Origin: an uncultured Caryophanales bacterium
Lineage (GTDB): Bacteria; Bacillota_I; Bacilli_A; Acholeplasmatales; Anaeroplasmataceae
Reading direction: 5' to 3'
Length of the DNA: 7,559 nucleotides
Assembly: GCA_937885165.1 (NCBI GenBank)
Contig: CAKZZJ010000114.1
Span: forward strand, 1-7,559
A program made the position numbers and the translations under genes. Position 1 is the stretch's first letter; each line of letters starts with the position of its first letter. The notes below the pieces were generated by a model. The model saw nothing but the letters and a program-made list of their open reading frames with translations, had not been told where the DNA came from and ran no database searches. Positions 5,809 through 7,559 of the stretch are shown here, one piece after another.

Positions 5809-7221
5809 ATGAGAGATTTCATGGATAAGGATTTTTTACTTTATACAGAAACAGCAAAAAAATTGTATCATGGGCATGCGGAAGGGATGCCAATTATTGA
5901 TTATCACTGCCACCTTCAACCAAAGGAGATTGCTGAAGATAAAAAATTTAGAAATTTAGCCGAAGCATGGCTTGGTGCTGGTGATAGATATGGGGACCAT
6001 TATAAATGGCGTGCTTTAAGAGCTAGAGGCTATAGTGAGGATTCAATTTCTGGTCCGGATGATGACTATAAAAAATATTTACAGTTTGTTGAATCAATGC
6101 CATATTTTGTTGGTAACCCACTATATCACTGGAGTCATCTTGAGTTAAGAAGATATTTTGATATTTATGAAGTAATCAACAAAGAAAATGCCCAAGTTAT
6201 ATGGGATAAGGCTAATAAAAAACTTGAAACTTTGACAGCAAGAGAGATGCTTTATAAATTCAATGTTGATACAGTTTGTACAACTGATGATCCTGTTGAT
6301 GATTTACATTATCATAAAATGATGAATAATGATAAAACATTAAAAGTTAAAGTTAGACCAGCATTTAGACCAGACAAAGCTATTAATGTAGAACTTGATT
6401 GGTTTAAAGATTGGGTTGATACACTTGCTAAAGTTGTAGGATACGAAATAAAAGAATTAAAAGATTTAGAAAAAGCATTAGCTGAAAGAATCGATTTCTT
6501 CCATGAAATGGGATCTCGTTTATCAGATCATGCACTTGATGTAGTACACTATACTCCATCAACTTATGATGAAGCAAATAAAGTATTCAAAAAAGGTATG
6601 AATCATGAAAAGGTAACTGAACAAGAACAAGATGTTTATAAAGGATACATTATGGTATTCTTAGGTAAAGAATATTACAAGCATGGCTGGACTCAGCAAT
6701 ATCATATCGGTGCCTTAAGGAACAATTCTAAATCTATGCTAAAGAAGATTGGACCAGATACTGGCTTTGATGCAATTGAAGATCAGGTATATATGGAAAA
6801 ATTAAGTGCTTTACTTGGCGCACTTGATGAAGCTGAATGCTTACCTAAGACAATACTATATGATTTAAATCCTAGAGATAATTACGCATTAATGGTACTT
6901 GCCGGCTGCTTCCAAAAAGAAGGAGTACAAAATAGAGTTCAGGTTGGTACTGCATGGTGGTTTTTGGATCAGCAGGATGGTATGAGACAAAATATGGAAA
7001 CTATGATGCAGGTTGCATTAATAGCTCAGACTGTTGGTATGTTAACAGATTCAAGAAGTTTCTTAGCATATCCACGTCATGAATATTACCGTAGATTATT
7101 ATGTCAGATGCTTGGTAATTTAGTAGAAAGCGGACAATATCCAGCATCAGAACTTGATACTTTAGGTAAAATAGTAGAAGATATTTGCTATAACAATGCT
7201 AAAAAATATTTTGGTTTTTAA
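5809..7221 (+). CDS. uxaC: Uronate (glucuronate/galacturonate) isomerase UxaC
   Basis: UxaC interconverts D-galacturonate with D-tagaturonate and D-glucuronate with D-fructuronate. It is the first step of the pathway and acts in the cytoplasm. It is an amidohydrolase-superfamily TIM barrel. At 470 residues it has the length of the E. coli enzyme, and its N-terminus MRDFMDKDFLL parallels the E. coli MTPFMTEDFLL, which confirms the start. The metal site DYHCHL lies at 31-36 (His33, His35). Other family blocks are DHYKWRALR at 63-71, GNPLYHWSHLELRR at 102-115, CTTDDP at 157-162, AWWFLDQ at 382-388 and LTDSRSF at 412-418. AAGGAG at 5794-5799, nine bases before the ATG, provides a strong ribosome site. 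The alternative Met5 would be too far from it. It sits 17 bases after the lipoprotein gene, and no terminator follows, so transcription probably continues into the cinA-like gene. Confidence 0.96.
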   Translation: MRDFMDKDFLLYTETAKKLYHGHAEGMPIIDYHCHLQPKEIAEDKKFRNLAEAWLGAGDRYGDHYKWRALRARGYSEDSISGPDDDYKKYLQFVESMPYFVGNPLYHWSHLELRRYFDIYEVINKENAQVIWDKANKKLETLTAREMLYKFNVDTVCTTDDPVDDLHYHKMMNNDKTLKVKVRPAFRPDKAINVELDWFKDWVDTLAKVVGYEIKELKDLEKALAERIDFFHEMGSRLSDHALDVVHYTPSTYDEANKVFKKGMNHEKVTEQEQDVYKGYIMVFLGKEYYKHGWTQQYHIGALRNNSKSMLKKIGPDTGFDAIEDQVYMEKLSALLGALDEAECLPKTILYDLNPRDNYALMVLAGCFQKEGVQNRVQVGTAWWFLDQQDGMRQNMETMMQVALIAQTVGMLTDSRSFLAYPRHEYYRRLLCQMLGNLVESGQYPASELDTLGKIVEDICYNNAKKYFGF

Positions 7222-7229
7222 TAATTATC

Positions 7230-7520
7230 ATGATTAGCAGTTTAGAAGAATTAGTTGAATTTTTAAAAAACAAAAAATGGCATATTTCTTTTGCTGAATC
7301 TCTTACTGGTGGTATGTGCGCATCAACTTTAATAGATGTGGCTGGTTCATCAGAAGTAATAAATGAATCATTTGTTACTTATTCTAATGAATCTAAAATG
7401 AAGACATTAAATGTTAAGAAAGAAACAATTGATAGATATTCTGTTGTATCAGAAGATGTAGCATATGAAATGGCAGTTGGCTTAAATAAAGTAACAAATG
7501 CTTCTTCTTCATGTTTTTGA
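7230..7520 (+). CDS. CinA C-terminal-domain / PncC-type amidase, truncated by a probable misjoin
   Basis: The first 91 residues are the N-terminal part of a CinA C-terminal-domain protein (nicotinamide-nucleotide amidase, PncC), which in stand-alone form is usually about 160 residues. Such enzymes deamidate NMN to nicotinate mononucleotide in pyridine-nucleotide salvage. Signatures are FAESLTGG at 21-28 (family AESxTGG with the conserved Ser), the VTYSNESK stretch at 49-56, and VVSEDVAYEMAVG at 72-84. The expected continuation with the TGIAGPxGG motif is absent. After Ala91 (base 7502) the reading frame gives only SSSCF and a TGA, and neither other forward frame restores the family sequence. 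The visible end is therefore probably false and the gene partial. The start lies eight bases after uxaC with no Shine-Dalgarno match, so it may depend on coupling to uxaC. No CinA N-terminal domain is present. Confidence 0.75.
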   Translation: MISSLEELVEFLKNKKWHISFAESLTGGMCASTLIDVAGSSEVINESFVTYSNESKMKTLNVKKETIDRYSVVSEDVAYEMAVGLNKVTNASSSCF

Positions 7521-7559
7521 AATAAACTTCTTAATAATTTCATATCTTCTTCACTTATA
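7503..7559 (-). other. Foreign or misjoined contig tail, possibly antisense coding fragment
   Basis: These bases do not continue the cinA-like gene in any forward frame. Read on the minus strand from 7558, one frame stays open and gives ISEEDMKLLRSLFQKHEEE, a charged, protein-like sequence, while the other two minus frames stop at once. The simplest reading is a chimeric read or assembly join that brought in a piece of another gene in opposite orientation. A real rearrangement cannot be excluded. At 57 bases the coding impression is weak evidence. Confidence 0.45.

Overview
The window is an AT-rich bacterial contig that uses the standard code: all tryptophans are TGG and no gene has an in-frame TGA. 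The content suggests a Bacillota (Firmicutes) genome. It has a YycJ/WalJ-RlmH gene pair, strong AAGGAGG-type ribosome sites, a TTGACT-17-TAAAAT promoter and a CcpA/LacI-family operator. An AT-rich gut Bacilli, Erysipelotrichia or Clostridia member is plausible, but this is inference and the sequence does not fix a genus. All complete genes are on the + strand. The two ends look like library or assembly products, so the window is probably one whole contig and not a slice of a longer one.

Layout. Bases 1-38 are Illumina adapter, not genome. Genomic DNA starts at about 39. First comes a housekeeping pair, walJ (yycJ, metallo-beta-lactamase fold) and rlmH (23S rRNA pseudouridine-1915 N3-methyltransferase). 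They overlap by ATGA and are closed by a hairpin-plus-U-tract terminator at 1417-1443. A good sigma-A promoter follows (1448-1476), with a cre/LacI-type operator over the expected start of transcription (1480-1493). It drives a hexuronate operon: uxaB (tagaturonate reductase), uxaA (altronate dehydratase), a lipoprotein of unknown function, and uxaC (uronate isomerase). After an 8-base gap comes the start of a CinA C-terminal-domain (PncC-type) gene. Its homology stops at base 7502, and the last 57 bases do not continue it in any frame.

How the genes work together. UxaC converts D-galacturonate to D-tagaturonate, UxaB reduces that to D-altronate, and UxaA dehydrates it to 2-keto-3-deoxygluconate (KDG). 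The galacturonate branch down to KDG is therefore complete here. The uptake system, KDG kinase and KDPG aldolase are not in the window. The surface lipoprotein is embedded in the operon (its ATG shares a base with the uxaA stop, TAATG) and is the only gene without a recognised role. Its C-terminal end weakly recalls the last strands of barnase-type ribonucleases. I see no clear new biological system. The items most worth a second look are this lipoprotein, the operator, and the two artefactual contig ends.
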